Assembly: GCA_900095095.1 (NCBI GenBank)
Contig: FMBT01000301.1
Coordinates: 124,001-188,000 of the forward strand
Direction of reading: 5' to 3'
Length of the DNA stretch: 64,000 nucleotides
From: Fragilariopsis cylindrus CCMP1102
Lineage: Eukaryota; Bacillariophyta; Bacillariophyceae; Bacillariales; Bacillariaceae
Part shown: in pieces, positions 24,196-35,300 of the stretch
Numbering within the stretch: the first letter of the stretch is position 1
Layout: each line of letters starts with the position of its first letter
The notes under the pieces: model-generated
The model's input: the letters and a program-made list of their open reading frames with translations, nothing else
What the model was told of the DNA's origin: nothing
Database searches by the model: none
Position numbers and translations under genes: made by a program

Positions 24196-24241
24196 AGAAA
24201 TAATAAGTGAAGGCGACAGAATTTTGAAAAAGAATCGTTAG
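21185..24241 (+). pseudogene. Frame-broken CRAL-TRIO-like plus DUF6824 gene
   Basis: The pieces lie in family order but in different frames. They are an Asp-rich N-terminus ending FAKEMASLTMIDRSG then TAA; a DKVTFEVHG piece one frame over; then VELEMKFTDFNNEIEHI; FYKVFKSRTIYNTKVAARKM; and MGRDVIQSDLSLLDMKALK ending ILPI. A plausible GT-AG intron (22125-22804) then joins ILPI to RDTAGRFILVARP, the GR-containing start of the CRAL-TRIO-like domain. QKKGIVMIVYMVGLY and KLNAYPYL follow, again frame-shifted. From 23194 an intact 275-codon frame carries EIIFKLQTYYGIP and a DUF6824 domain (DVLFGKDRISKQHPGNRKWN, YGKTDIAERIITKI, GGRFLRK, WKEVERNVAREKISHYFRR). A further shift leads to a Ser/Asp-rich tail ending at 24241. 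At least five disruptions suggest decay, though assembly error is possible. Family function: lipid-binding-type fold plus a diatom domain of unknown, possibly DNA-related, role. Confidence 0.75.
22125..22804 (+). other. Probable intron of the broken gene, with GT and G repeats
   Basis: The donor is ATCC|GTAAGTG and the acceptor ACGTAG|GTGATACAG. Splicing restores CGT-GAT-ACA-GCT-GGA-CGG, matching the family's RD..GR motif. The intron is long for a diatom (680 bp). It contains TATATA, a (GT)n array near 22165-22190 and a 17-G homopolymer at 22596-22612. Confidence 0.6.
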
Positions 24242-24381
24242 ACAAAGACAACGACAACGACAACCCTAACTAACTTGTCTCTTTCCACGACAGCCATTAC
24301 AATAACATAACCGAAGTTACTGAAAAGACTGAAAGGGGATGAAATCAACAGGAAGGAAAATCTCATCGTTCGTTCGTGTGT

Positions 24382-24412
<31 letters not shown>

Positions 24413-25126
24413 GGGGGTTCTTGTTTTATAGATGAAATTGATATATACTTATATTACTAAAAGGTTGAACAATTAAACTGTTTGAACGTGGTACATGGGT
24501 GTTTGTGTTTTTATGATTGAGTGAGTCTCTAGAATTTATGCGCTTAATAATACCTTCTTTTTGGATATATATGTTTTGAAAATCTCTAACGTTACTGTAA
24601 GTTACGTCTTGAAAAACAGAAAATAAAAGAATAGAAAATAAAATAAAACTACTTCAGTCTAAAAACTAATGAAATTAGCAAGAATGAAAAAAATATTTCT
24701 TCGCCTTCCGCGACTTTCCATGGAGCTTATGATTTATTATTTTATACATTGTACAGTATGCTTGCTTCTATCCGCGATCATCCCCTCTTGAAAAGGACAA
24801 GAACGAAAGCATATCACGTTCAGCAATTAAGTAGTGTTCGTCTTGTGGTACAGTACAGATACATGATGAGATTTTCCTCTGTGTTTAAGGTTTTTGACTA
24901 CGGTCGGAATGGCTGTGGAAGGGCGTCGATTCTTGAACAATCTCTTGAAGTCAACTGCAAGAAGACCAAAAACAACAATGCTAGTAGTACATCCTCTCCT
25001 TTTTCTAAGATGAAAAACCTCTCAAGGACCAAGAATGGAGGCAAAGTTGTTTGGTGCATCAGCTTTCCACCAGTCTATTGACACACGTGATGTTGATAAT
25101 GTAAACACTATGTTTTTTTTGTTTGT
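24242..25126. other. Region with 22-G homopolymer and an unassigned frame
   Basis: A (GT)n array runs straight into 22 G residues (24396-24417), which is prone to slippage and a G-quadruplex candidate. A 110-codon plus-strand frame at 24749-25081 (MLASIRDHPLLKRTRTKAYH at its start) has no recognised similarity. It could be the 5' part of the fragment at 25127, but I found no convincing splice pair. Confidence 0.45.
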
Positions 25127-25606
25127 TTGCTCGTGTATCATTCCTTAACCACATGGGCTGGAATAACTTCAGATGAGGTTGGTACATTTGCTGCTTGCCC
25201 TAATGGTATTAACACTCCAGATGGAACTTTTGGACCATGGTGTCAGGGTGCTAAACAAAATTGCTTTGTCCCTACGGATGCACCAAATGATGTAACCAGC
25301 AATACTCCAACAAAGTCACCTACATATGTACCTCCTGATGTACCCAGTAAGGCTCCTATAAAACCCTCAATTATTCCATCGGTCACTACTGCTGATGCAC
25401 CCAGTTCCATCCATGTTGTTCCTAGTTCAGGATCCAGCGTGCGGCTTAGTCTTCCACTAACGATTACTCCTACAATTTCTCCTAGTAAAGTCCCTATTGA
25501 AACTCCATCGATGAACTGCACTAATGATGATGGTTTCCGTTACAAAAGCGACAGCAAAAAGGATTGTGCAACTCGGATATCTAGTAAGTTTCGATTATCT
25601 TTCTGA
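25127..25606 (+). CDS. Fragment or exon of a Pro/Ser/Thr-rich wall-type protein
   Basis: The frame opens at a TTG with no ATG start, so this is an internal exon or a broken gene. It encodes FAACPNGINTPDGTFGPWC, a Cys-containing module. A PTDAPNDV, PTKSPTYVPPDVPSKAP type tandem of Pro-x-x-x-Pro units follows, of the style seen in diatom extracellular or cell-wall proteins. Near the end is CTNDDGFRYKSDSKKDC, which matches the start of a Cys motif (C.ND..F.YK....KDC.WV) that usually continues with RC and CP..C. Here it is cut by a donor-like TCTA|GTAAGTTT at about 25584, and no continuation is found before the convergent gene. Probably a truncated copy; whether it is expressed is unclear. Confidence 0.5.
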   Translation: MLVYHSLTTWAGITSDEVGTFAACPNGINTPDGTFGPWCQGAKQNCFVPTDAPNDVTSNTPTKSPTYVPPDVPSKAPIKPSIIPSVTTADAPSSIHVVPSSGSSVRLSLPLTITPTISPSKVPIETPSMNCTNDDGFRYKSDSKKDCATRISSKFRLSF

Positions 25607-25703
25607 CATTAAAATTTTATTTACTTATTAGTTTTGGTACAACTTAATTATTCTACGGATGCAGAGATAGTTTATGATTCGTTATTCGTCATCTGCCATT
25701 CAT

Positions 25704-28700
25704 TTATATTGATTCAGTCACCTCCTCATTCTTTCCGAATGTTAATTCTAGTTCTTGAATCCATTCACTCTTTGATGTTGCATCATCCAGTGTCATTATT
25801 GGTGGAACAACGATATCTACTACCATCTTTGAGTTCGTATCACTATGAATAGATCCGAGTGCCTCATCTACTAATTGCTGGAACAAGCGTAGTTCTTCGT
25901 TGTTTGATGACCGGGCTATTTCTCGGACTTTAATTTTAGCTCGCGCTGATGTTCCCTTTTGTTCGACGTCTGTGGATGACATGCCGTGATAGACGCTACG
26001 CCTTTGGTCAAGTTGCGATACTTCTTCATGATCGAGCTTCACGAGATCGTTTGCAACATTTTTAAGGAAGGAGGCGCTGGTTGACTTGATGAGATCGTTC
26101 GTCGTAGCAATAAATAAACCGCCACTCGACTTGAGATTGGAAACAATATCTTCTGCTGTTAGCTTAAGGTTGAAGATGTCATTTGCCGTAGGAATCAACG
26201 ACAAACCACTCGACTTGATGTTGACAGTGATATCTTCTACCTTTAGCTTAAGGTTGGCGATGTCATTTGCCGTAGGAATCAACGACAAACCACTCGACTT
26301 AATGTTGATAGTGATATCTTCTAGTGTGGCGATAACATAAGGACCACCATCAATACTTTTCACATGATTGGCAACGTGGTCCCATAAATCGACATCGACC
26401 ACGATACCACACTGGAGTATCAGTGCTAAAGTGAACAAAACTTTTAGTAAACCTTTTATCGAAAAGAACGAATGTCGATTTCCATTCGAAATACGTTCTT
26501 CGGGAAAAGACTCGATGTCATCTAAGCTTCTAGGATCACTTTCAGTCTCTTCCAATATAAGATCCATCTCGTTTTCTTCGCTGACTTGGTCGAGATCACT
26601 AAACACGTTGATATCATCCTTTCTTCCATCGACTGATGTAGATGACAAACTAGTATCGATAGTACGCGTGTCGTCTTCAGTTTCTTCGGTTGATCCTTCC
26701 ATTATCACATCCAAAGGGGTATGAGGAAATTCGTCGTGCTCAAATGAATCCAGTAGCATGTTCTCCATGTCGTCTTCGGAAACATCTTCGTCGTCCACTT
26801 CAGACAGTACTTCCTGTTCCTCTTCAGAAATAGAGGAATTGATATTACAGTCCAAGGGCTCTTCATCGTCCATATCACTTCCAACTAACGATTCGGACAT
26901 ACCAGAAGAAGTTGACAGTACAACTTCTTCCGTCATCTTTCCTTCTTCTCCTTCACCTGCAACTTCAAGTACAGGAGCATTAGATTCTACCAATTGAACC
27001 GACAAAAAATCATCATCTCCGTCAGCACTATCCTTCAATGATGCTTCTTCCTCTGGAGTTGCCCACGAATACGTAGAAGTTTGCATCGAAACATTAGAGG
27101 GGATTTCGGTGGAATCTTCGTTCGCATCACGGAAGCTATCGTCATCTCGACTTTCGACAGTCTCCACGATGGGACTTTCTGCAGGATCTTGCTGCTTTTC
27201 TTCTTTGCCTTGGATGTTCTGAATTTTCGTGTGGATATTTCGGATATATTGTTGCTTGAATTGAGAGGTATCGTACGATAATTCTAATATCTTTTCTTTG
27301 TCTACCGAAGACATAGAAGTAGGGGACGTTGGTGCACTACTTGTCCTTCGAATGGGTGACTGAGACTCGTTTCGATTACGCCGTCGACGCTGACGAAGTT
27401 TCTTAAATATTTCTATCTTTGGATTTGGAGATCTTGGTTCTTCTTCTGTCTTACCTATCATAGGCTTAGACTGAGCACCATCGAAAACTTGAGGACCAGC
27501 GGTAGTATTATTCATTGGAGATAAGGGTATTGTATCGAGATGGTGAGGGTGTTTCTTTGCTTCTCCAACCTCATCGGGATCGTCGCTTAATAGTTCACGA
27601 CATACAATAGCGTCACTGTCGTCTGATATCACGGTGGAGCTATCAGGCATTGGTTCATTTCTTGCTGAGTTAACCATAGCACGTCCTTCTCTTACTGTGC
27701 CACAATTATTTTCTTTTTTATCTTCGTACAGAGCTTCTTCTGGTTCATAATATTTCTGGAACGTATCGAATACATTATGGTACGCAGCCGATTGTGTTAA
27801 GTTTTGAAAATCTGTTGGTAATGTTTTCATCATATTACTTCCAGCGTTATGGAAAATCCTCTTTGCATTCGCCGCAAAAGAATCATCTAATTTGCCGCTA
27901 TCGTCCTTAAGTTGTTCTTGTTGTTGTTTGTGTTGAGATGGGGGAGCTAATCCTGCAATAGATTTGTCTGCAATTTTTTCAAATTGGGATCGTTTTTGTT
28001 TCGTAGATGACGCTTTCTTATTACCATGTCCATTAGTAGTAGTATCTTGATATCCATGTGAAACAATAGCATTGCAGGTACTCAAAAAGTTTGTTAATAA
28101 CGTTTCACATTTTACCCCCGCTGGGTGTTGTACACAGATACCTCCATCACCGCCATATCTGGTCGCCGTTATGTCACCAGTCGCAACACTAGTCCCACTA
28201 TTATTGGTACCATAGGTGCCATTGGTAGTTCTTCGTGTAGTACTGTTGTTTCCAGAGGACGTCGTTGCTCCACCACAACCACCGCCTGGTGTAACGAATT
28301 TCACATTTCTTAATTTTGGTCCATCCGGTCCACAAATCAAAAAGGGTTGATTACTGCTAGCACTGTTTGTTTCATCTTGTTGTTGATGATGGTATTGATG
28401 GAAGGCATGTAATTGCTCAGCAAGGACAGGATTTTTTGCAACAAAACTACTACCGGATACCGAATGATGCGATGACGTTGAATAATGATAATGTTGTTGT
28501 TGTTGTTGTTGTTGTTGTTGATGTGGAGGTGGATACAAATGTTGAAGATGAGGACTACGAAAATTCTGTTGCTTTGACGGTTGATGTTGATACTGGTTAC
28601 TGTTATATCCGTATTGCTGCTGTTGCTGTTGTTGCTGTTGCTGCTGAATCAAATACTGTTGCTCTCGCTGGTATTGGGCGGTTTGTTGTTGGTGTTGTTG

Positions 28701-30524
28701 GTGTTGTTGTTGTTGCTGCTGCTGCACCATTGTCATCATCGATGGAGGTGATATATGATTCAATGTAGGTGAAACCATCCCATCTGCGATTCTTGACTGT
28801 TGATACTGCTGTTGCTGTTGCTGCGCATGTGAAGACGATGGTTCTTCTGTCGTCGTAACTTTCGCAACACGTTGAATAGTTGGAGGTGATGCAATATTGT
28901 TGTTATTTCTAACCATCCCCATTGTTGCGGGCTGATGATGATGACGACCCATCATGGCACTGTCACATGGATTTGGCATAACACTACTTGTAACACTTGT
29001 TGTTGTTGTCCGTGATGCCATAGTACCACCACCACCACCATTATGACTTGAGGTAGTTGTTCCTTCACAACCATTATCGTCAACGAGTCCACCAATAGTT
29101 TCTTCTTCTTCTTCTTCATTATCATCATCATCTCCATTATTATCTTCGTGATGATGATGATTAAGTTGTCTTCCAATTTCTGCCATCGCTGTATGCTGTT
29201 CTCTTAATGATAATAACAACGCTGGTTGATATTGTACACGTTCTGTTTCTTCTTCTTCCAGTAAACGCTGTTGACCAGGTGAAATATATTCTGCAATATT
29301 AGCACTCCTATTACCACTGCTTTTAGCTGCTACACCACCACCATCTACAGAAGAAAAGTCATCGCCATCACAAGTATCACCAATACATGCTGTTGACGTA
29401 CACAATGGGAGCTGCTGTGCTCGTTGTGACTGTGACTCACGTGGTACTTGTTCTCCAACAACACGTTCTTCAGCGAATACACGTTGTTTACGTCTTGATG
29501 TTGATGTATCATCAATCTTAATTGATGGGAATGATGTTCCTGTGGCACCTGTTGCGTACGTTGCGGCACCAGTTGTATGACCACTGTTATTATTTTTTTC
29601 AGCTTCTGCTTCTGCTGCTGCTGCTGCTGCTGCGATGGAATTGTTGTTACTCCTTAAGGTGGTAGTATTGTTACCACTAATACCCGTCTTCTTCTTGAAA
29701 GGACCATCATCGTTGATATTATGATTGTTACGGATATTATTCATCATTGCCATACCTTCATCTGTTTGCATCATTAATGCTGCCGTTGTTGGACTAACAG
29801 GAACGTATCCCATATAAGATAATTTCTCTGATCTACTTGTATCTGGTGATAGTCCACGTGTTGAACCTGTTGTGTTAGGAGATAAAGTTGAATCACCACC
29901 ACCACCACCACGATCACCTCCTCCTCCTGGTCCTCCACCTGTACCTGTACCTCCACCATTGGTGGAAGACAATGCTGTTCCTGCAGAAGAATCCGTACAG
30001 TCACCAACACTATCACCATATCCATATGATGATGCACCACAAACTGATGTTGAATGATCTTCATCATCACCAGTATTATCACCAACACGACTATAGGTTG
30101 TCATATCATATAATGATTCAGCTTCACCTTCCCTATAACAATTACTTTCTGTAGAAAGTACTCGTAAATCAGATGTTGTTGACAACGTTGCTGATTCTTG
30201 ATCATCATCGTCATCGTGTTGGGTTTCATCATCATCACAACGTGAATCAATCATCATTTCTTGCTGTTGATTTTGTTGTTGTTGATGCTGCTGTTTTCTA
30301 CTAACACCGCATCCACCACTATTCTTACTTTTACTCGTTCCTGTTGAAATAGTTTTTGTTGAATGTTCCGATGAATGATCTCGACGATACTGTTGCTGCT
30401 GCTGCTGCTGCTGCTGCTGTTGTTGAGCTGCTGTAGTAAAAGAAAAACTTCCAGTTGCTTGATTATCACTACTGCTGATACTACTTCCACTTGGACTACG
30501 ACCAAAGTTCTTGTATTTCACCAT
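25704..30524 (-). CDS. Giant Gln/Asn-rich protein with one membrane helix and three 28-residue repeats
   Basis: A single frame of 1606 residues from MVKYKNFGRS. The first about 1350 residues are low complexity: several poly-Gln runs, poly-Asn, Gly-rich PGGGGDRGGGGG, acidic tracts and a basic KKLRQRRRRNRNE. One strongly hydrophobic segment (LLKVLFTLALILQCGIVV) at about residues 1355-1375 is followed by DVDLWDHVANHVKS. Three consecutive 28-residue repeats come next (EDITINIKSSGLSLIPTAND and variants, about 1398-1480). Two of them are almost identical at DNA level, with an 84 bp period. The C-terminal 130 residues look folded (IVVPPIMTLDDATSKSEWIQ). A single-pass membrane protein with a long disordered tail is the simplest reading. 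Orientation and compartment are unknown, and I recognise no family. Confidence 0.75.
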   Translation of the reverse strand: MVKYKNFGRSPSGSSISSSDNQATGSFSFTTAAQQQQQQQQQQQQYRRDHSSEHSTKTISTGTSKSKNSGGCGVSRKQQHQQQQNQQQEMMIDSRCDDDETQHDDDDDQESATLSTTSDLRVLSTESNCYREGEAESLYDMTTYSRVGDNTGDDEDHSTSVCGASSYGYGDSVGDCTDSSAGTALSSTNGGGTGTGGGPGGGGDRGGGGGDSTLSPNTTGSTRGLSPDTSRSEKLSYMGYVPVSPTTAALMMQTDEGMAMMNNIRNNHNINDDGPFKKKTGISGNNTTTLRSNNNSIAAAAAAAEAEAEKNNNSGHTTGAATYATGATGTSFPSIKIDDTSTSRRKQRVFAEERVVGEQVPRESQSQRAQQLPLCTSTACIGDTCDGDDFSSVDGGGVAAKSSGNRSANIAEYISPGQQRLLEEEETERVQYQPALLLSLREQHTAMAEIGRQLNHHHHEDNNGDDDDNEEEEEETIGGLVDDNGCEGTTTSSHNGGGGGTMASRTTTTSVTSSVMPNPCDSAMMGRHHHQPATMGMVRNNNNIASPPTIQRVAKVTTTEEPSSSHAQQQQQQYQQSRIADGMVSPTLNHISPPSMMTMVQQQQQQQHQQHQQQTAQYQREQQYLIQQQQQQQQQQQYGYNSNQYQHQPSKQQNFRSPHLQHLYPPPHQQQQQQQQQHYHYSTSSHHSVSGSSFVAKNPVLAEQLHAFHQYHHQQQDETNSASSNQPFLICGPDGPKLRNVKFVTPGGGCGGATTSSGNNSTTRRTTNGTYGTNNSGTSVATGDITATRYGGDGGICVQHPAGVKCETLLTNFLSTCNAIVSHGYQDTTTNGHGNKKASSTKQKRSQFEKIADKSIAGLAPPSQHKQQQEQLKDDSGKLDDSFAANAKRIFHNAGSNMMKTLPTDFQNLTQSAAYHNVFDTFQKYYEPEEALYEDKKENNCGTVREGRAMVNSARNEPMPDSSTVISDDSDAIVCRELLSDDPDEVGEAKKHPHHLDTIPLSPMNNTTAGPQVFDGAQSKPMIGKTEEEPRSPNPKIEIFKKLRQRRRRNRNESQSPIRRTSSAPTSPTSMSSVDKEKILELSYDTSQFKQQYIRNIHTKIQNIQGKEEKQQDPAESPIVETVESRDDDSFRDANEDSTEIPSNVSMQTSTYSWATPEEEASLKDSADGDDDFLSVQLVESNAPVLEVAGEGEEGKMTEEVVLSTSSGMSESLVGSDMDDEEPLDCNINSSISEEEQEVLSEVDDEDVSEDDMENMLLDSFEHDEFPHTPLDVIMEGSTEETEDDTRTIDTSLSSTSVDGRKDDINVFSDLDQVSEENEMDLILEETESDPRSLDDIESFPEERISNGNRHSFFSIKGLLKVLFTLALILQCGIVVDVDLWDHVANHVKSIDGGPYVIATLEDITINIKSSGLSLIPTANDIANLKLKVEDITVNIKSSGLSLIPTANDIFNLKLTAEDIVSNLKSSGGLFIATTNDLIKSTSASFLKNVANDLVKLDHEEVSQLDQRRSVYHGMSSTDVEQKGTSARAKIKVREIARSSNNEELRLFQQLVDEALGSIHSDTNSKMVVDIVVPPIMTLDDATSKSEWIQELELTFGKNEEVTESI

Positions 30525-32315
30525 GATGCCTAATCTTTGACTACTTGAATACTAACTGATAATCTTTTGTGTTGTTTCCTGTCTCCTTTTATCCTCTACG
30601 TTTTGGTATTGGTTTTGTTTCTTTCTCACTGATATACAGAGACGATAGATGATAGTATTGTAACGTCACGCTAACAAAAGAGAGAGAGAGAGAGCGATGA
30701 TTCTAATACTTTTGTGCGTCTACCTTTTATCGAGAAATAACGGGTACAAGCGGGTAAATGTCAAGCGACAATGAGGCGTACTCACCCGTGTCGTGTCGTT
30801 TCGTGCTGTTTGTTCTGATCACTAACGGCTTGTACAATGAATATGCCACCAACCCACACTACCAGTACATACGAAAATGAAACTTCTAAAAGGAGGATGC
30901 AAGCAGTCCTCCGATCACTTAGCTTTCTTTGCGGAAGATCTATGTGTCATCTAGATAGGGATGAGATTACCTTCCGTTGAAAGGATTTTGTGAGTGTAAA
31001 ATCAAAAAAAGCACATCGCTTAACCTCGCTAAATGCGCATGTCATTTACTTTTTTTATTCTAATTACATTAAAACGCGATAACCAAATTTTTGATACGTA
31101 CTTACCAGTAAGAACGGTTCGACTCGTGTCAACGGAGTATTGCTTTTAAAAAGTATGTCCATCTCTCGGTTTACTAGGGAATGAAAAAAATCATTCCCGT
31201 TTGGACCACCAGTAGTAAAACTATGGATCATAGTGAAATCAACAAAGAGGTAACTACCAAATTGAATAATACCAACAGTAGCAATAGTTCTAGAGGGAAA
31301 GACTAGGATTTGGTATTATAGTAGGGTATGTTACACAAAAGTGAAATCTAGCCATTTGTTAGTTATTTGCTTTATATTGCATATTACTTGGGTACAATTG
31401 GACAACAATTTACCACAGAAATCAGACATCATATTTTCTAGAACAGAAACTGATGAAACAGAAACTGATGTTTCCATTTTTTCTTGTTGGGCACAATGCA
31501 TGATCATTAACAATAAAAAGCCTCAGGAAGATTAGATGGGACACAACATGGACATACTGGAGCATTGAATTATCCCATCATGGTGGTAGGGGTAAATACC
31601 ACCATAATGGGGGCCTCTGTATTGGCTGGACTGCCACATCCATTCAATCCAATTCAATGATCCTTCCTCCTCACAGTTCCAGAGCACACACACACACACA
31701 CACACATAACCTACTGCATATATTTAGTCTGAAGAGTGAAGCTATATTTGATAAGCTGAAAATGGAGAATGAAAATGATACTGATGGTAGAAATTCATAG
31801 TGTAATTGCTCATGCATACAACACCAACAATATTGTTCACAACAGGTTAGTAATCTATCATTGTCTTCTACCTGAATGGAACTGGAAAAGTGCTGGCAAG
31901 TATTAGAGAAATCCAATCACAGGCTAAAATATCCCGGCGCATTTGCAAAAGAGGATATCACACAGAGATACGGCCAAACAGGTAGAAAAAATGACATAAC
32001 CTTTTGAACATGACAGTAGATATCTGATTGCTGTACATGCCAGGAAGGGTCAGGTTAAAGGAGCATAAGAAAACAAGGGACTGACTGGAGTATAATGTTA
32101 GTAATTGTATCTTCCTTAGAGATAGACATGCTACCATTGATAAGGAAGAGTTTAGTATATGTACTGAGTTTAATTCTTCTCTATAGATTTTTTTATATTG
32201 TCTGTGATTTTCTCTTTCTAGTTATGTAATATAACTATGATAGCGTGTGATCCACTCATGTATCCCAGAAGAGGACATTCCATTGACCCCCTCCTTCTCA
32301 GTTCTCTCTATTCCT
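30525..32315. other. Intergenic region, composition unlike its flanks
   Basis: There is no gene I recognise. A (GA)n run lies near 30679-30695, a 15 bp tandem (AACAGAAACTGATG core) at about 31440-31470 and (CA)n at 31685-31705. From about 31540 to 32310 the sequence loses the trinucleotide flavour of the neighbourhood and reads as broken frames on both strands, so it may be an old insertion. A stem-loop at 31574-31611 is listed separately. Confidence 0.45.
31574..31611. repeat. Imperfect inverted repeat (stem-loop), 15 bp arms
   Basis: The arms are CCCAT-c-ATGGTGGTA and TACCACCAT-a-ATGGG, with an 8-base GGGGTAAA loop. Fourteen of fifteen positions pair. It lies in a gene-free stretch. Confidence 0.75.
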
Positions 32316-35300
32316 TTAGCAAATGTAGCCATGCGTGTCATTACTATGACTCGAGTGGATTCCAAGTTCGTTGGTGTAACCATCCTGTACGGTAGTTATT
32401 TGTAACATGAGGCTATCCAATGCACATATCGATCGACGCCCTCTACGTGAAGAAAACATGACCCCTTTCTCTACTTTACTTGCCAGTTGTTGTTCATCCC
32501 AATGTACCCGTCGTTGATGGCGACCATCGTCGATAGGACCTTCTTGCTTTTTCCGCATAATGCCCTTCAAGGCAATGCTGCTGGCTACCCTCTCAATGTT
32601 CACGGAAATTTTGCTCGTTGTAAAATATGGAGAGTCGTTGTTGTTATCGGCATCGGAGACTTTAAATATGTTGTTGTTACTTCGATACTTTAATTGTTGT
32701 CCGCCACGAGGAGTACAATTTTCCTGGTCATCAATATCGACATTGTTGCTTTTTGTGTTCAATAGAAGATATCTATTTGAGGGAGATGAAGGAACGAGCG
32801 GAAGGCATTTTCTAGTCTTTCGTAGACTGTCTTCGGCAATACTGCCGATTGTCAGCTGCAAAGGGACGAATCTCGGGGTCGTATTACTATTTGCTTCTGG
32901 TACATCAGCTGGAGGAGGACACGGGATTAGAAAGTCGTCTGACGATGATAGCGTTGGGACATCAAACGAAGAAGATGCGGACGTTGAGAAGCCGTTGAAA
33001 TTAGTACCGTTACAGTCACGATGAGGAATTATCTTCGTCGTTGTGGTGACTGATGTTTGACTGATTTGTTCTGGCGGATCAACTGGTCCTATTGCCGTTG
33101 TTGCCTTCGTGATTCCCTTCATTACATCAATACCTTGAAGGAACGAAGCATTACTTCGTCCTGTTGCAGGCAATGACAACACCGGTGGCCGTGGAACTCG
33201 AAGCAAATGATGACCATGTGATGAATGATCATCATCGTCATGGAATGCATCGACTGAAAAGCTATCACAATCGACTGCATCAAATGATATGGTAGTAAGT
33301 TCTGCATCTTCTTCTTCTTCTTCTCCTTCATCGAGCAAGTCTTCCAAGATCAACAAGCTTTGCTTGACATCGAAGGATCCGTGTGATACAGTAATGTTTG
33401 AGTTATCTTCCTCGTGAATGAGTTCTTCTAACACCTTCTTTTCCTGTCTTTCGAGAACGGAAATATTATCATCATGATCATCGTCGTCGTCAGCATCAAC
33501 ACAGTGCAACGATGTTGGTGGATCCTTTTTGTGACCACTCTCTCCTACTATTGCATTTCTCTTGTTATTGTTATTATAATCTTCTTCGGAATCATCATTT
33601 GAGTTGCGATGGTCGACAACGATCGGACCAGCAGCATGGTCATTATCATCATCTGAACCATCGCCGTGGTCTTCATCTCGACAATTATCACGACCGTCAC
33701 TTAAATCCGCACGACGAGGATGTGATGACGATGATGGTTGAATCTTGTTGTTGCTCTTACCACTATCATCAAGCACCGAAGATGGCACCATCAATGGCTC
33801 CTCCTCCTCGCCTACCAAAAGAGAAGCTGATGTAGTGGTTGAAGCATCAGATAAAATACCAGAAATATCATCGACGACAACGTATGTTGTACCACAACAT
33901 TCCATGAGTGCTAATGACGATAACACATATAATGCATCTGCAGCACATCCCTTCCTTGCCGTCGATGGTGTTGCTATTGCTATAGCTGTTCCAGCAGTAG
34001 ATGGTCCTTTCTTACTATTCCGTTTATTTTTTCGTAATTGTTTTGCTACAGCATCAACAACAATAATTGTATCATCTTCTACATCATTACTGTTAGGATG
34101 GATTTCAACCTCGATTTGTTCATCCTCGTTCGATGAGTCTTGTTCTACTGAAGGTGCAACTAAATAATCTTCAACAAGACGACGACGATGATGTCGTTCA
34201 CGTCCACGTCCACGCCTACCCCTAGCTCTACCTTCTTTAAATTGAGGTGTTAAGCATAAATATTGATCATCTAAATCACTCAAAAGTTTTTCACGACCAC
34301 GATCACGATTATTATTATGATTATCGTTTTCATCTTTTTCATCTTTTTCATCTGCTACATCTTCACATGCATCAAAGAATATTTCTTCATCTTTCCTACC
34401 CTCCTCCTTCTCCTCCTCTTGTTCTTCCATAACACTATCTTCAAAATCATCATCATTATCTTCAAAATCATGCTGATGATGGTGATGGTGTTGTTCGTCT
34501 TCCTTGTCATGAATAGTATCTTCGGCTTCAGATGATGACCAATTATATGAATGCGAATATTCATATAGAATAATTTCTTCCTCTTGATCTTCAAGTGTTA
34601 ATTTATCGTCTATGATAATACCATCGTAGTATTCCAGTTCCATTTCCGTTTTATCACTACTATTGCCTTGCACTTTTGCTTCTACAGCAACTTCCACTTC
34701 CACTTCCTTGTTATCATTCTCATTCTCATCGTCATCGTCATCCTTAGGGAATATAGTAGTATCATCTGAAGAAGATTCATTAATATTCACCACAGAAGAA
34801 AATGCAATAGTTCTTTCTGTCCTTGTTGATGTTGCTCCTCCTCTTCCAGATGAATCTTGACCTCTTCCTTCGATAGTTCCACTTTTATTTTGTCTATGGA
34901 ATGTATTAATAAACCATAATGAATTTGATTCATCATCAGTACTATCATTATTATAATATATTATCTCGTTTTCATTTTTATTTTCATTTTCATTATCAGA
35001 AGATTCCATTTGATCTACTACTAGTCCGTGGCTGCTACTGCTACAGGTACTGCTGCTGCTGCTGCTGTTGTTTTTGTTTTCATCATCGTTTCGTAGATTT
35101 TCTTCCTCTACTTTCTGTTCTAGCAGTAGAAGATCCCCTACTATATCATTATTCGCCTCTACCTCTGCCTCTGCCTCTGCCTCTACCTCTAATTCTGCCT
35201 CTGCCTCTGCCTCTGCCTCTGCCTCTGCCTCTGCCTCTGCCACTGCCTCTGCCTCTTTAACTATTGTAGTGATATCAGTTGCAGCATTTGTTGTTACAGA

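Noticed and set aside
28490-30470. Regularly spaced trinucleotide arrays that could look like a repeat cassette or CRISPR
   Set aside because: They are coding Gln/Asn/His runs with period three, without spacers of constant length.
31100-31140. GGTTCGACTC as a tRNA T-arm
   Set aside because: The flanking bases do not pair into a T-stem, and no acceptor, D or anticodon arm can be folded.
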